64,000 nt of DNA, taken from FEN-1219 sp963817615. Its GTDB lineage: Bacteria > Pseudomonadota > Gammaproteobacteria > Steroidobacterales > Rariloculaceae. Each line of letters begins with the position of its first letter. The first letter of the stretch is position 1. The DNA lies in NCBI GenBank assembly GCA_963817615.1, contig CAWFPH010000002.1, positions 2,170,001 to 2,234,000 on the forward strand, written 5' to 3'. Under the pieces are notes generated by a model. It was not told where the DNA came from. It saw nothing but the letters and a program-made list of their open reading frames with translations, and did not search any database. A program made the translations under genes and the position numbers. Below, in pieces: positions 8,675 to 16,582 of the stretch.

Positions 8675-9448
8675 TCAGCGCGGGGCGTCGAGCGGAAAGG
8701 TCTTCGCTTCTTCCTGTTGGGCCGGAGTCTGGCTAGGCGGCGGCGCTTCCGATTGGGTCAAGGTCGCGGCGCCGCGGAGCGCATCGAGAAATCGTCGCGC
8801 GGCCTCGGGCGTCGCGTAGGTCGATTCGCCGAGAGGCTTCCCGCCTGCGCCGTAGTAGGAGGCGCTGTCGTCTTGATCGACGTCGAGGCGCGTACCCTCG
8901 AATGCCGCGCCCGCAAACGCCCCGCGCCCGTGCAGAACATATACGTAGACCTCACCGCGTCCGGTCATGGCGGCGGTCGAGCGGCGACCGAGCGGACCGG
9001 CGACCGCAGTGGCATCGCCCCCCAACGTGAACTTCCCGCTCTCGATGTTGCGCACCGAGCGTTCGTTCGCGAAAACCAGTGCGACATCGACGGCTTCTGC
9101 CCCGAATTGCCAGCCGATGCTTCCGCCGGTGAGCGTGACGAATGCGGGGTTGCTCCATTCGCCGCTCGCCGTGCGTATCGTCAGCACGCCGCGGCCCCTC
9201 ATGCCGCCCACGAAGAATCCGCCGCGAATCAGGTTCGGGATCACCACGAGCCCGCGTGCACGCTCCAACACATCGGCTGGAATTCCGTGCGCTTCATCGG
9301 TCGATAGCTCGTGCAGCGCCGCTGCGGATTGCGCGAGCTTCGTGTCGTCGGACGTGTCCGCGCCCGCGGCCCATGCCGACGTCAACGTCGCGAGCGTCGC
9401 GGCTGCTGCAAGTAAAGTGGCACGACCGAGATTCGCATTACGCATCAT
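8675..9448 (-). CDS. SYLF/Ysc84-domain exported protein
   Basis: The gene encodes 257 residues with a signal peptide ending near LTSAWAAG. The body fits the SYLF (Ysc84, DUF500) family: ARGLVVIPNLIRGGFFVGG, then GEWSNPAFVTLTGGSIGWQF, then AFANERSV-like and GDATAVAGPLGR blocks. In eukaryotes this domain binds phosphoinositides; bacterial members are secreted or periplasmic and of unclear function. A Pro/Gln-rich tail of about 30 residues follows the domain. It lies 30 bp downstream of the end of the M48 protease gene on the same strand and probably belongs to the lemA-M48 transcript. Its stop almost touches the stop of the convergent lipoprotein gene. Confidence 0.85.
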   Translation of the reverse strand: MMRNANLGRATLLAAAATLATLTSAWAAGADTSDDTKLAQSAAALHELSTDEAHGIPADVLERARGLVVIPNLIRGGFFVGGMRGRGVLTIRTASGEWSNPAFVTLTGGSIGWQFGAEAVDVALVFANERSVRNIESGKFTLGGDATAVAGPLGRRSTAAMTGRGEVYVYVLHGRGAFAGAAFEGTRLDVDQDDSASYYGAGGKPLGESTYATPEAARRFLDALRGAATLTQSEAPPPSQTPAQQEEAKTFPLDAPR

Positions 9449-9478
9449 GTTCTCCGCGCACCCTGCATCGGGCGCATC

Positions 9479-9883
9479 TTAGCGGATCTGCTGCGGGGCG
9501 CCACCCGCGTCCGTACTGACCTTGTACCCCGGCGGCAATGGGCAGTCGAGCGCTGCTGCGACCGCTCGAAACAGCTCCTGCTCGTCGACCTCGATCTTGC
9601 GGTCTGCGCGCATTGTCGCGAGCATGGCGTCGAGGATTCGCCGCTTCTCGAGTGGCCTCAAATCGGCGAGATTCGTGAGCGCCCCCCCCAGCGCATCCAG
9701 GTCACGGAGCGCTGCAGGCGAGGTGAACGTGGGATCGTCGGAGCGGGGCTTCCACTCGAGGGCCGCCAGGCCCGCTTGGTAGGCGGCGGCTGCATTCGCG
9801 GCGTCTTCGTGACCGAACGCCGCAACGTTGATGAGAAGTGTGCGCACTGCCGCGCGCTGTGCCTGACGGTCCGCGTGCGGCCG
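9479..9883 (-). pseudogene. Detached C-terminal part of the M48 peptidase gene (after a frameshift)
   Basis: This frame continues the M48-family protein after a shift. Reading RPHADRQAQRAAVRTLLINV and then AAFGHEDAANAAAAYQAGLA gives the alpha-helical, TerB-like C-terminus expected for these proteins. In the main frame the same bases give Arg/Ser-rich nonsense. A GTG at 9847 could start a short protein of 122 residues, but homology continues upstream of it to about 9883, so it is better read as the displaced tail of the gene at 9702-11429. The break lies at about 9866-9900. There is no long homopolymer there, only a run of four C, so sequencing error, a real mutation or a recoding event all remain possible. 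Confidence 0.65.
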
Positions 9884-11429
9884 TGGGTATCGCGCCGGGG
9901 TGTCTACGCAAGTACGCTTCGAGCACTCGGAGCAGGACGAAGTCGAAGAGTCGTCGGTCCGGATCGAGCTCGACGACCCGTTCGAGCAGCTCGAGCAGAA
10001 ACCGTATCTGCTCGGCGGGCCGTTGGCTCACAGCCGGGAGAGCCAGCTCGAGCAGCGGGAGACGCAGCTTCGGATCGAGCGTGCGGAGCGGATCGAACAG
10101 TCTGGTGCAGAGCTGCGTTCTGACGGATCCGAGGCGAGAAGCGAGCAGAGACAGTTGTCGAGCGCGCGCAGCGTCGTCCGGCGCCAGTGCGAATGCGAGA
10201 ACGAGCAGCATGCTCGATTCGCGCGACCGTGCGGCGCTATAGACCTCTTCAGGCAAAGCTGCCCTAAGCGCGCCGCCGACTTCCGGCGCACCGACGCTGC
10301 CTGCGCGGTCGAGCAGCGCGCCGCCGGTCTCCATGGCAGCGGGGGCGAGCGCTGCGATGCCGGCTCGATCGTCGGTCGCCGCCGACGAGTCCGGCATTCC
10401 CGCGTCGTGCGCGGGGATGCTCTCGGCATCGAAGGTGGGATCGAGCGCCTTGATCCGCTCGAGCAGCGGCGGGTGCGTCGCGAACAAGCCGCTGAACGAG
10501 GACGCGCCGCGTGCGAACAGCATGTGCGCGACCTCTTCGGTTTCCACGGCCGACAACTGACCGGTGTAGCCGGCGATCTTCTTCAGCGCGCCTGCGAGGC
10601 CTTCCGGCTCCCGCGTGAATTGCACGGCCGATGCATCGGCGAGCGACTCCCGGCGTCGCGACACGGCGGCCTTGATGAGGCGACTCAGCAATACGCCGAT
10701 CGCGCCGATGATCGTGAGCCCGAATCCGATCGCGAGCACGGCGGTTATGCCGCCGTTGTTGCGGCCCCGACGCGCGAAACGCACGCTGCGCAGCAGCCAT
10801 CTGCCGACGAGCGACAGAACGAGAATTCCGAAGCTCATGCCGATCAGTTGCTGGTTGAGGCGCATATCGCCGTTCAGCACGTGGCTGAACTCGTGAGCGA
10901 TCACGCCTTGCAGCTCCGAGCGGTCGAGCCGCTCGAGCGCTCCTCGCGTGACGGTGATAGCCGCATGCGTGTGGTGGAGTCCCGAGGCGAACGCATTGAT
11001 GCCGGCCTCCTGCTCGAGGATGTAAATCTCGGGTACCGGCACTCCGGAGGCAAGGGCCATTTCTTCGACGACGTTCACGAGTCGCCGCTGCAGCGGATCC
11101 GTACCTTCGCCCACGACCTGGGTCGCGCCGAGTTGCCGCGCCACTTGGCCGCCGCCGCTGCCGAGCGAAGCCGCGCGTACCAGGCTCGCGATGACCATCA
11201 AGCCGAACGTGCATGCGGCAATCGTCGCTGCGAATCCGAGATTCGCCGCGAGCCAGTCCGGCCAAGAGGATCCTCCCTCGTATGGGACAGTGTCCGCGAC
11301 GTAGGTGCGCAACGCGATCGTGACGACTAAGGTGGTCGCGACGGCGACGACGGCGAACGAGAGCAGGAACGCGCCCACGAGCACTCGGCTCGTTCGCCGC
11401 GCTCGCTCCTGCAGCGCGAAGAAATCCAC
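9702..11429 (-). CDS. M48-family (HtpX-like) membrane zinc metallopeptidase, frameshifted at its C-terminus
   Basis: The zinc site HEFSH (in LQGVIAHEFSHVLNGDMRLN) is intact, as is the upstream NAFASG block and the downstream ESLADA motif that supplies the third ligand. Four hydrophobic helices are visible, two before and two after the protease site, so it is an inner-membrane protein with the site facing the cytoplasm by analogy with HtpX. The frame reads 575 residues, but after YLRRHPGAIP (near 9890) it turns into low-quality sequence while the genuine tail continues in another frame (9479-9883). It is downstream of lemA with 19 bp between, the common LemA-M48 pairing. The protease core should still be made. 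Confidence 0.85.
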   Translation of the reverse strand: MDFFALQERARRTSRVLVGAFLLSFAVVAVATTLVVTIALRTYVADTVPYEGGSSWPDWLAANLGFAATIAACTFGLMVIASLVRAASLGSGGGQVARQLGATQVVGEGTDPLQRRLVNVVEEMALASGVPVPEIYILEQEAGINAFASGLHHTHAAITVTRGALERLDRSELQGVIAHEFSHVLNGDMRLNQQLIGMSFGILVLSLVGRWLLRSVRFARRGRNNGGITAVLAIGFGLTIIGAIGVLLSRLIKAAVSRRRESLADASAVQFTREPEGLAGALKKIAGYTGQLSAVETEEVAHMLFARGASSFSGLFATHPPLLERIKALDPTFDAESIPAHDAGMPDSSAATDDRAGIAALAPAAMETGGALLDRAGSVGAPEVGGALRAALPEEVYSAARSRESSMLLVLAFALAPDDAARARQLSLLASRLGSVRTQLCTRLFDPLRTLDPKLRLPLLELALPAVSQRPAEQIRFLLELLERVVELDPDRRLFDFVLLRVLEAYLRRHPGAIPTAARGPSGTARGSAHTSHQRCGVRSRRRRECSRRLPSGPGGPRVEAPLRRSHVHLACSAP

Positions 11430-11448
11430 GGTCGTCGCGCCGGCTTGC

Positions 11449-12036
11449 TCAGGTGAAAGAAACCTTCGGAGCTGCGCGCTTCTCGGCCTGCTCGATCTCG
11501 AGATACTCGGCGGGCTTGAACTTGAAATTGTTCGCGATCAGGCTGCTCGGAAAGCCCTGACAGGTGTTGTTGTAGCTTAGCACTGCGTCGTTGAAGGCCT
11601 GCCGCGCGAAGGCAACCTTGTTCTCCGTCGACGTGAGCTCCTCCTGGAAGTCGCGCATGTTTTGGCTGGCTTTGAGATCCGGATACGCTTCGGCCAGCGC
11701 AAAGAGCCGGCCAAGTGTGCCGCCGAGGGTCGTTTCGGCCGCCGCGAGCTCCTTGATAGCCTCCGGGTCGGACGGATCCGCGGCAGCACGACGGAGGCCG
11801 GCCGAGGCAGCGTTGCGCGCCGCTACGACCGCTTCGAGCGTGCCGCGCTCGTGGCTCATGTACCCCTTCACGGACTCGATCAGGTTTGGAATGAGGTCGT
11901 AGCGGCGTGTGAGCTGCACGTCGATCTGCGAAAAAGCGTTACGTACGCGATTGCGCCGCCCGACCAAGTTGTTGTACATCACTATGCCCCATACGACTAT
12001 AGCGACGACGATGCCGAGCGTAATGAGAGTCTGCAT
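11449..12036 (-). CDS. lemA: LemA family protein
   Basis: The 195-residue product starts with one hydrophobic helix (LITLGIVVAIVVWGIVMYNN). A long helical body follows with the family blocks VRNAFSQIDVQLTRRYDLIP, NLIESVKGYMSHERG and AYPDLKASQNM. The C-terminus FPSSLIANNFKFKPAEYLE is also typical. The open frame extends to 12198, but the ATG at 12036 places the membrane helix at the N-terminus as in relatives. LemA proteins are membrane-anchored with unclear function and are often encoded before an M48 peptidase, as here. The start region overlaps the probable start of the divergent apbE gene. Confidence 0.9.
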   Translation of the reverse strand: MQTLITLGIVVAIVVWGIVMYNNLVGRRNRVRNAFSQIDVQLTRRYDLIPNLIESVKGYMSHERGTLEAVVAARNAASAGLRRAAADPSDPEAIKELAAAETTLGGTLGRLFALAEAYPDLKASQNMRDFQEELTSTENKVAFARQAFNDAVLSYNNTCQGFPSSLIANNFKFKPAEYLEIEQAEKRAAPKVSFT

Positions 12037-13084
12037 CGAAAGGCTCCTGGACGGATCGAGTTTGCGGAGAATACGCCGTGCCGCGCGGACGCGCCAATGC
12101 ACGAGACGTGCCGCCGTCGTATGCGTGATTGCGACGTTCGCGTTTTCACGCGCAGAGGCCGCGGGCTGGATCGGCGAAGCGATCGATTTGATGGGCACGC
12201 GGGTTTCGGTCGATCTGTGGGCCGACGACGAGGCACGCGGACACCAGCTCGTCGCTGCGGTCCTCGAGGACTATCGCCGAATCGACGCGAAGATGAGCAC
12301 GTACAAGCCGGATAGCGAGATATCGCTCATCAATGCGCGTGCGGCCAATGCCGCCGTGCCGATCGACGCGGAGCTGTTCGATCTCATTCACCGTTCCCTC
12401 GAAGTTTCCGCCGCGAGCCGCGGCGCATTCGACATCACTTATGAGAGTGTCGGGTACCTCTACGACTTCCATGCGCATCGACATCCGGACGATCTGCAGA
12501 TTCGTGACCGGCTGCCGGCAATCGACTATCACCACGTCGTTCTCGGCGACGCGACACGCACGATCCATTTCACGATGGCGGGTGTGCGCATTAATTTGGG
12601 AGGGATTGCCAAGGGCTACGCCGTCGAGCACGCGGCCGCGATGCTGCGCGAGCAAGGTGTCAAGAACGCGCTGCTGAGTGCGGGCGGCGACACTCGCGTG
12701 ATCGGCGACCGGCGCGGTCAGCCCTGGATCGTGGGTATTCGACACCCCCGGCTCGGCGACCAGGTGTTTACGCGCTTGCCGATCGTCGACGAGGCGATTT
12801 CCACGTCGGGCGACTATGAACGGTTCTTCGATGAGGATGGTCACCGTTACCACCACATCATCAATCCGTCGACCGGCGAGCCCACTCGGGGAACGTTGAG
12901 CGCGACCGTGATTGGGCCCGATGCGACGACCACGGACGCCTTGTCTACGACCGTCTTCGTTCTCGGTGCGAAGGCCGGCATCGAATTGCTCGAACGGTCC
13001 TTCCCGGGCTACGAAGGCATCGTCGTCGATGCGATGGGCAAGGTGTCTTACTCGAGCGGCCTGGCCCCGCCCGCAGGACCGTAG
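12023..13084 (+). CDS. apbE: FAD:protein FMN transferase (ApbE)
   Basis: ApbE covalently attaches FMN to a threonine of target flavoproteins such as NqrB/NqrC and RnfG/RnfD in the periplasm. Visible motifs are DLMGTRVSVDLWAD near the N-terminus, NLGGIAKGYAVEHAA, LLSAGGDTRVIGD, HHIINPSTGEPTRGT and the metal-binding DATTTDALSTTVFVLG. A hydrophobic stretch (AAVVCVIATFAFSRAEA) looks like a signal peptide. The start is uncertain: ATG at 12023 overlaps the divergent lemA start by 14 bp, and a TTG at 12062 would give a shorter signal peptide. No Nqr, Rnf or other obvious substrate gene is adjacent. Confidence 0.9.
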   Translation: MRVCIERLLDGSSLRRIRRAARTRQCTRRAAVVCVIATFAFSRAEAAGWIGEAIDLMGTRVSVDLWADDEARGHQLVAAVLEDYRRIDAKMSTYKPDSEISLINARAANAAVPIDAELFDLIHRSLEVSAASRGAFDITYESVGYLYDFHAHRHPDDLQIRDRLPAIDYHHVVLGDATRTIHFTMAGVRINLGGIAKGYAVEHAAAMLREQGVKNALLSAGGDTRVIGDRRGQPWIVGIRHPRLGDQVFTRLPIVDEAISTSGDYERFFDEDGHRYHHIINPSTGEPTRGTLSATVIGPDATTTDALSTTVFVLGAKAGIELLERSFPGYEGIVVDAMGKVSYSSGLAPPAGP

Positions 13085-13086
13085 CG

Positions 13087-13791
13087 CTACTGCACGGCCT
13101 CGCGGCGACCGCGACCGATCGACGTCACGTTGCGGGCGCCTTCGCCGGCGAAGAAGCGCCTGACTTTGAGTGCGGCCTTGAGCTTGGCCGTACGCACGTA
13201 GGACTGATAGAGGAGATCCTTGAGCACTTCGATCAGCACTGCGGCTTCGTCCGCGCCCAACACGGGCGGCTCGGGCTGATCGCCGAACAGGGTTTCCTCG
13301 ATAGCCTCACGCGTTGCCGTTTCGATCTCGCCGATGAGCAGCACGTCGCGAACGCTGTCCTGCCAGCGCCGGCGCGCCTCCGGACCAAGGCCGGTCAGCG
13401 CGTTGCGCAAAGTGCGCCTGGACATCGACGCGAACGCGTTATAGCTGCCTGAGGTATAGCACTCGAATGCTTCCCGCAGCAGCGGCTCGGTCGTCGCCGG
13501 TAGATAGCTGTATTGAAAGCGCTCGCGCGGGCGTTCGACTTCGACGAGATTCGGTGCGAGCTCGACGCGTTGCGGCTCGTAGCCGCGCACGGCGGCACGC
13601 ACGAAACGCGGTTCGTTGCACGCAGCACATCGGTAGACGATGCCGACGTGACGCGGCCGCGCCTCGACCAGAGCTTCGAACGACGGGGTCGCTACCGGCA
13701 GCAGCTGCGCGTGCGCGCCGCAATGCGGGCACTCGCGCGCGATGGAGTCGGTCTGTTCGAAGCCATTGTTCTTATTTACATAAATCGCCAA
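13087..13791 (-). CDS. Zinc-ribbon protein with DUF4145-like C-terminal region
   Basis: The gene encodes 234 residues. The N-terminus has a zinc-ribbon pair, CPHC (21-24) and CAAC (55-58). The rest is helical, with EAFECYTSGSYNAFASMSRR and a following ALTGLGPEARRRWQD segment, which recalls the DUF4145 family found alone or fused to restriction and defence nucleases. No nuclease domain is present here and no restriction genes are next to it. The N-terminal residues MAIYVNKNNG read naturally from the ATG at 13791. It ends two bases before the end of the convergent apbE gene. The function is unknown; nucleic-acid binding is only suggested by the ribbon. Confidence 0.65.
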   Translation of the reverse strand: MAIYVNKNNGFEQTDSIARECPHCGAHAQLLPVATPSFEALVEARPRHVGIVYRCAACNEPRFVRAAVRGYEPQRVELAPNLVEVERPRERFQYSYLPATTEPLLREAFECYTSGSYNAFASMSRRTLRNALTGLGPEARRRWQDSVRDVLLIGEIETATREAIEETLFGDQPEPPVLGADEAAVLIEVLKDLLYQSYVRTAKLKAALKVRRFFAGEGARNVTSIGRGRREAVQ

Positions 13792-13901
13792 GCGAACGGC
13801 CTCTCGGTACGAGCATACAGGTGTGCGCAGGTTTTGAATACGCTGCGATGGGAAGCCCGGCCGTGCCCGTGCCGGTTCTCGTACGCCCCGCCGGCCAAGG
13901 C

Positions 13902-15572
13902 CTAAGCGAGGCGTTTGTAGTGCAGGCGGTGCGGCTGATCCGCGTCCTGCCCCTTCCGCCGTTTGAGGTCGGCCGCGTAATCAGCGTAATTGCCCTGAAA
14001 GTACACGGCCTCGCTGTCGCCCTCGAATGCCAGTATGTGGGTGGCAATCCGGTCGAGGAACCAGCGGTCGTGCGAGATCACCACGGCGCTGCCCGGAAAG
14101 CTCAAGAGCGCCTCCTCGAGGGCCCGCAGCGTCTCGACGTCGAGGTCGTTCGTAGGCTCATCGAGCAGCAGCAAGTTGCCGCCGGAGCGCAGCAGCTTGG
14201 CAAGATGAACCCTATTGCGTTCGCCGCCGGATAGAAGGCCCACCTTCTTCTGTTGGTCGCTGCCGCGGAAGTTGAAGCGGCCGACGTACGCCCGTGACGG
14301 AGTCTCGTAGGTGCCGACGCGCAGTATGTCTTGACCTTCGCTGATCTCCTCCCAGACCGTCTTGTCGCCGTCCAGAGTGTCGCGGCCTTGATCGACATAG
14401 GCGAGTTGCACGGTGTCGCCGATGCGGATTGCGCCGCCGTCGGGTTTGATTTGGCCGGCGAGCATTCGGAACAGCGTCGTTTTGCCCGCGCCGTTCGGTC
14501 CGATCACCCCGACGATTCCGCCGGCCGGCAGGCTGAACGAGAGATTCTCGAACAGTACGCGATCACCGAAGGATTTGCCGATGTTGTCGGCTTCGATCAC
14601 GAGCTCGCCCAGGCGCGGACCCGGCGGAATGTAGATCTCGTTCGTTTCGTTGCGGGTCTGGAACTCCTTGGACGTAAGCTCCTCGAACCGGGCCAGACGA
14701 GCCTTGGCTTTCGCGCGCCGCGCACCCGGGTTCGACCGTACCCAGTCGAGCTCGGTCTTGATCGCACGTTGGCGTGCGACTTCCTGCTTCTCCTCGAGCT
14801 CGAGCCGCTTTTGCTTCTGCTCGAGCCACGAGCTGTAGTTGCCCTGCCACGGAATGCCATGTCCGCGATCGAGCTCCAGAATCCAGCCGGCGACGTTGTC
14901 GAGGAAGTAACGGTCGTGAGTGACCGCGATGACGGTGCCGGGATACTCTCCGAGAAATCGCTCTAGCCACGCCACCGACTCCGCATCGAGGTGGTTGGTC
15001 GGCTCGTCCAGGAGCAGCATGTCCGGGTTGGACAGGAGTAGGCGGCAGAGCGCGACGCGGCGACGCTCGCCACCCGACAGCGACTCGATCTCCGCATCCC
15101 ACGGCGGAAGGCGCAGCGCATCGGCGGCGATCTCGAGCCTGCGCTCGACTTCCCATCCCGCAGCCGCATCGATAGCGTCCTGCAGCTTGCCCTGCTCCTC
15201 GAGAAGCTTTGTCATCTCCTCTTCCTCGAGCGGTGCGGCGAAGCGGTCGCTGATCTTGTTGAAGCGATCGATGAGGCCGATGACGTCGGCGACGCCCTCC
15301 TCGACATTGCCGCGCACGTTCTTCGACGGGTCGAGACCCGGCTCCTGAGGGAGATATCCGATTTTGATGCCCGGCTGCGGTCGCGCCTCGCCCTCGAACT
15401 CGCGATCGACACCCGCCATGATTCTGAGCAACGTCGATTTGCCCGCGCCGTTCAGGCCGAGCACGCCGATCTTTGCGCCGGGGTAGAAGCTCAGGCTGAT
15501 GTCGCGCAGGATGTACCGCTTCGGTGGAACGACTTTCGCGAGGCGGTTCGTGGTATAGATGTACTGTGCCAT
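13902..15572 (-). CDS. ettA: Energy-dependent translational throttle protein EttA (ABC-F ATPase)
   Basis: EttA is a soluble ABC-F ATPase that binds the ribosomal E site and gates entry into elongation according to ATP/ADP. The 556 residues match the usual length. Two ATPase domains are visible, with Walker A GLNGAGKST and GPNGAGKT, signature motifs LSGGERRRVALCRLLL and LSGGERNRVHLAKLL, and Walker B LLLDEPTNHLDAESV and LLLDEPTNDLDVETL. The start is MAQYIYTTNRLAKVVPPKR. The EttA-type arm and interdomain linker (WLEQKQKRLELEEKQE and following) distinguish it from Uup. It is monocistronic between an unknown gene and a divergent hydrolase. Confidence 0.96.
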   Translation of the reverse strand: MAQYIYTTNRLAKVVPPKRYILRDISLSFYPGAKIGVLGLNGAGKSTLLRIMAGVDREFEGEARPQPGIKIGYLPQEPGLDPSKNVRGNVEEGVADVIGLIDRFNKISDRFAAPLEEEEMTKLLEEQGKLQDAIDAAAGWEVERRLEIAADALRLPPWDAEIESLSGGERRRVALCRLLLSNPDMLLLDEPTNHLDAESVAWLERFLGEYPGTVIAVTHDRYFLDNVAGWILELDRGHGIPWQGNYSSWLEQKQKRLELEEKQEVARQRAIKTELDWVRSNPGARRAKAKARLARFEELTSKEFQTRNETNEIYIPPGPRLGELVIEADNIGKSFGDRVLFENLSFSLPAGGIVGVIGPNGAGKTTLFRMLAGQIKPDGGAIRIGDTVQLAYVDQGRDTLDGDKTVWEEISEGQDILRVGTYETPSRAYVGRFNFRGSDQQKKVGLLSGGERNRVHLAKLLRSGGNLLLLDEPTNDLDVETLRALEEALLSFPGSAVVISHDRWFLDRIATHILAFEGDSEAVYFQGNYADYAADLKRRKGQDADQPHRLHYKRLA

Positions 15573-15637
15573 AGACCTGCGGGGGTTCGAGCGGGGCTCG
15601 GATTATCGGCGCGCCAATACCCTGCGGCAACTGCAAC

Positions 15638-16582
15638 ATGTCGCGTTCGACCATCTTGATCGCGGGCGCGGAGCTCGCTCGGTACGGCTTCCCGAATGGT
15701 CATCCGTTCGGTCCGGACCGCTACGAGGCTTTCATGACCGAGGTGCGACGCTCGCAGTGTTTTGCGGATCTCACGACTCTCCCGCCCCGGCAAGCGACCC
15801 GCGCAGAGCTCGAGTACTTCCACACCGCCGCCTACGTCGATCGGGTGAGCGAGCTCTCGGCACGAGGCAGCGGATTGCTCGACGCCGGCGACACGCCGGC
15901 CTACCCGGGCGTCTACGAGGCGGCCGCCGGTGTAGTCGGCGGGACGTTGGAAGCGCTGCACGCGATCGTCACTGGGCCGATGCACCGCGCTTTCATCCCG
16001 ATCGGCGGTTTGCACCATGCTGGGCGGGATCATGCGGCAGGGTTCTGCGTATTCAACGATTGCGGGGTTGCTATTGAGGCTGCGCGCCGCATCTACGGAT
16101 TGCGACGCGTCGCGTACGTCGACATCGACGCGCATCACGGCGACGGCGTTTATTACGCGTTCGAACAGGACCCCGAGCTCGGGTTCGCCGATCTGCACGA
16201 GGACGGCCGCTTCCTGTATCCGGGCACCGGCAACCGCAGCGAGACGGGCCGCGGTCCCGCGGTCGGCACGAAGCTCAATCTGCCGATGCCGCCCGGCGCG
16301 GATGATGCGGCGTTCCTCAAGGCATGGGACGAGGTCGAGGCCTATCTCGAGGCCGCGCGCCCCGAGCTGATTCTCTTGCAGTGCGGCGCCGATTCGGTTG
16401 GCGGAGATCCCATCACGCACCTGCGTTACACGCCCGAAGCGCATGCGCACGCGGCGCGCAGGCTGTCGGCGCTCGCTGAGCGTCATGCAGCGGGGCGATT
16501 GCTCGCGATGGGAGGCGGCGGTTACAACCGCGGCAACCTTGCGCGGGCGTGGACCCGCGTGGTCGAGGAGCTGGCTGCATAG
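15638..16582 (+). CDS. Histone deacetylase family hydrolase (AcuC/HdaH-like)
   Basis: This is a zinc-dependent deacetylase-fold enzyme of 314 residues. The active-site blocks are present: LHHAGRDHAAGFCVFND with the catalytic His pair, VDIDAHHGDGV giving the Asp and His zinc ligands, QCGADSVGGDP giving the second Asp, and GGGGYNRGNLAR carrying the transition-state Tyr. Bacterial members remove acetyl or acyl groups from polyamines, lysines or small amides; the substrate here cannot be read from sequence. Its TAG stop abuts the ATG of glyA directly, so translation of the two is probably coupled and this gene leads the glyA-rib operon. Confidence 0.9.
   Translation: MSRSTILIAGAELARYGFPNGHPFGPDRYEAFMTEVRRSQCFADLTTLPPRQATRAELEYFHTAAYVDRVSELSARGSGLLDAGDTPAYPGVYEAAAGVVGGTLEALHAIVTGPMHRAFIPIGGLHHAGRDHAAGFCVFNDCGVAIEAARRIYGLRRVAYVDIDAHHGDGVYYAFEQDPELGFADLHEDGRFLYPGTGNRSETGRGPAVGTKLNLPMPPGADDAAFLKAWDEVEAYLEAARPELILLQCGADSVGGDPITHLRYTPEAHAHAARRLSALAERHAAGRLLAMGGGGYNRGNLARAWTRVVEELAA

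Noticed and set aside
9900..11330. 476-codon plus-strand frame opposite the M48 protease
   Set aside because: It is extremely rich in Glu, Arg and Gln with no recognisable domain. The minus strand carries a complete zinc-protease motif set.
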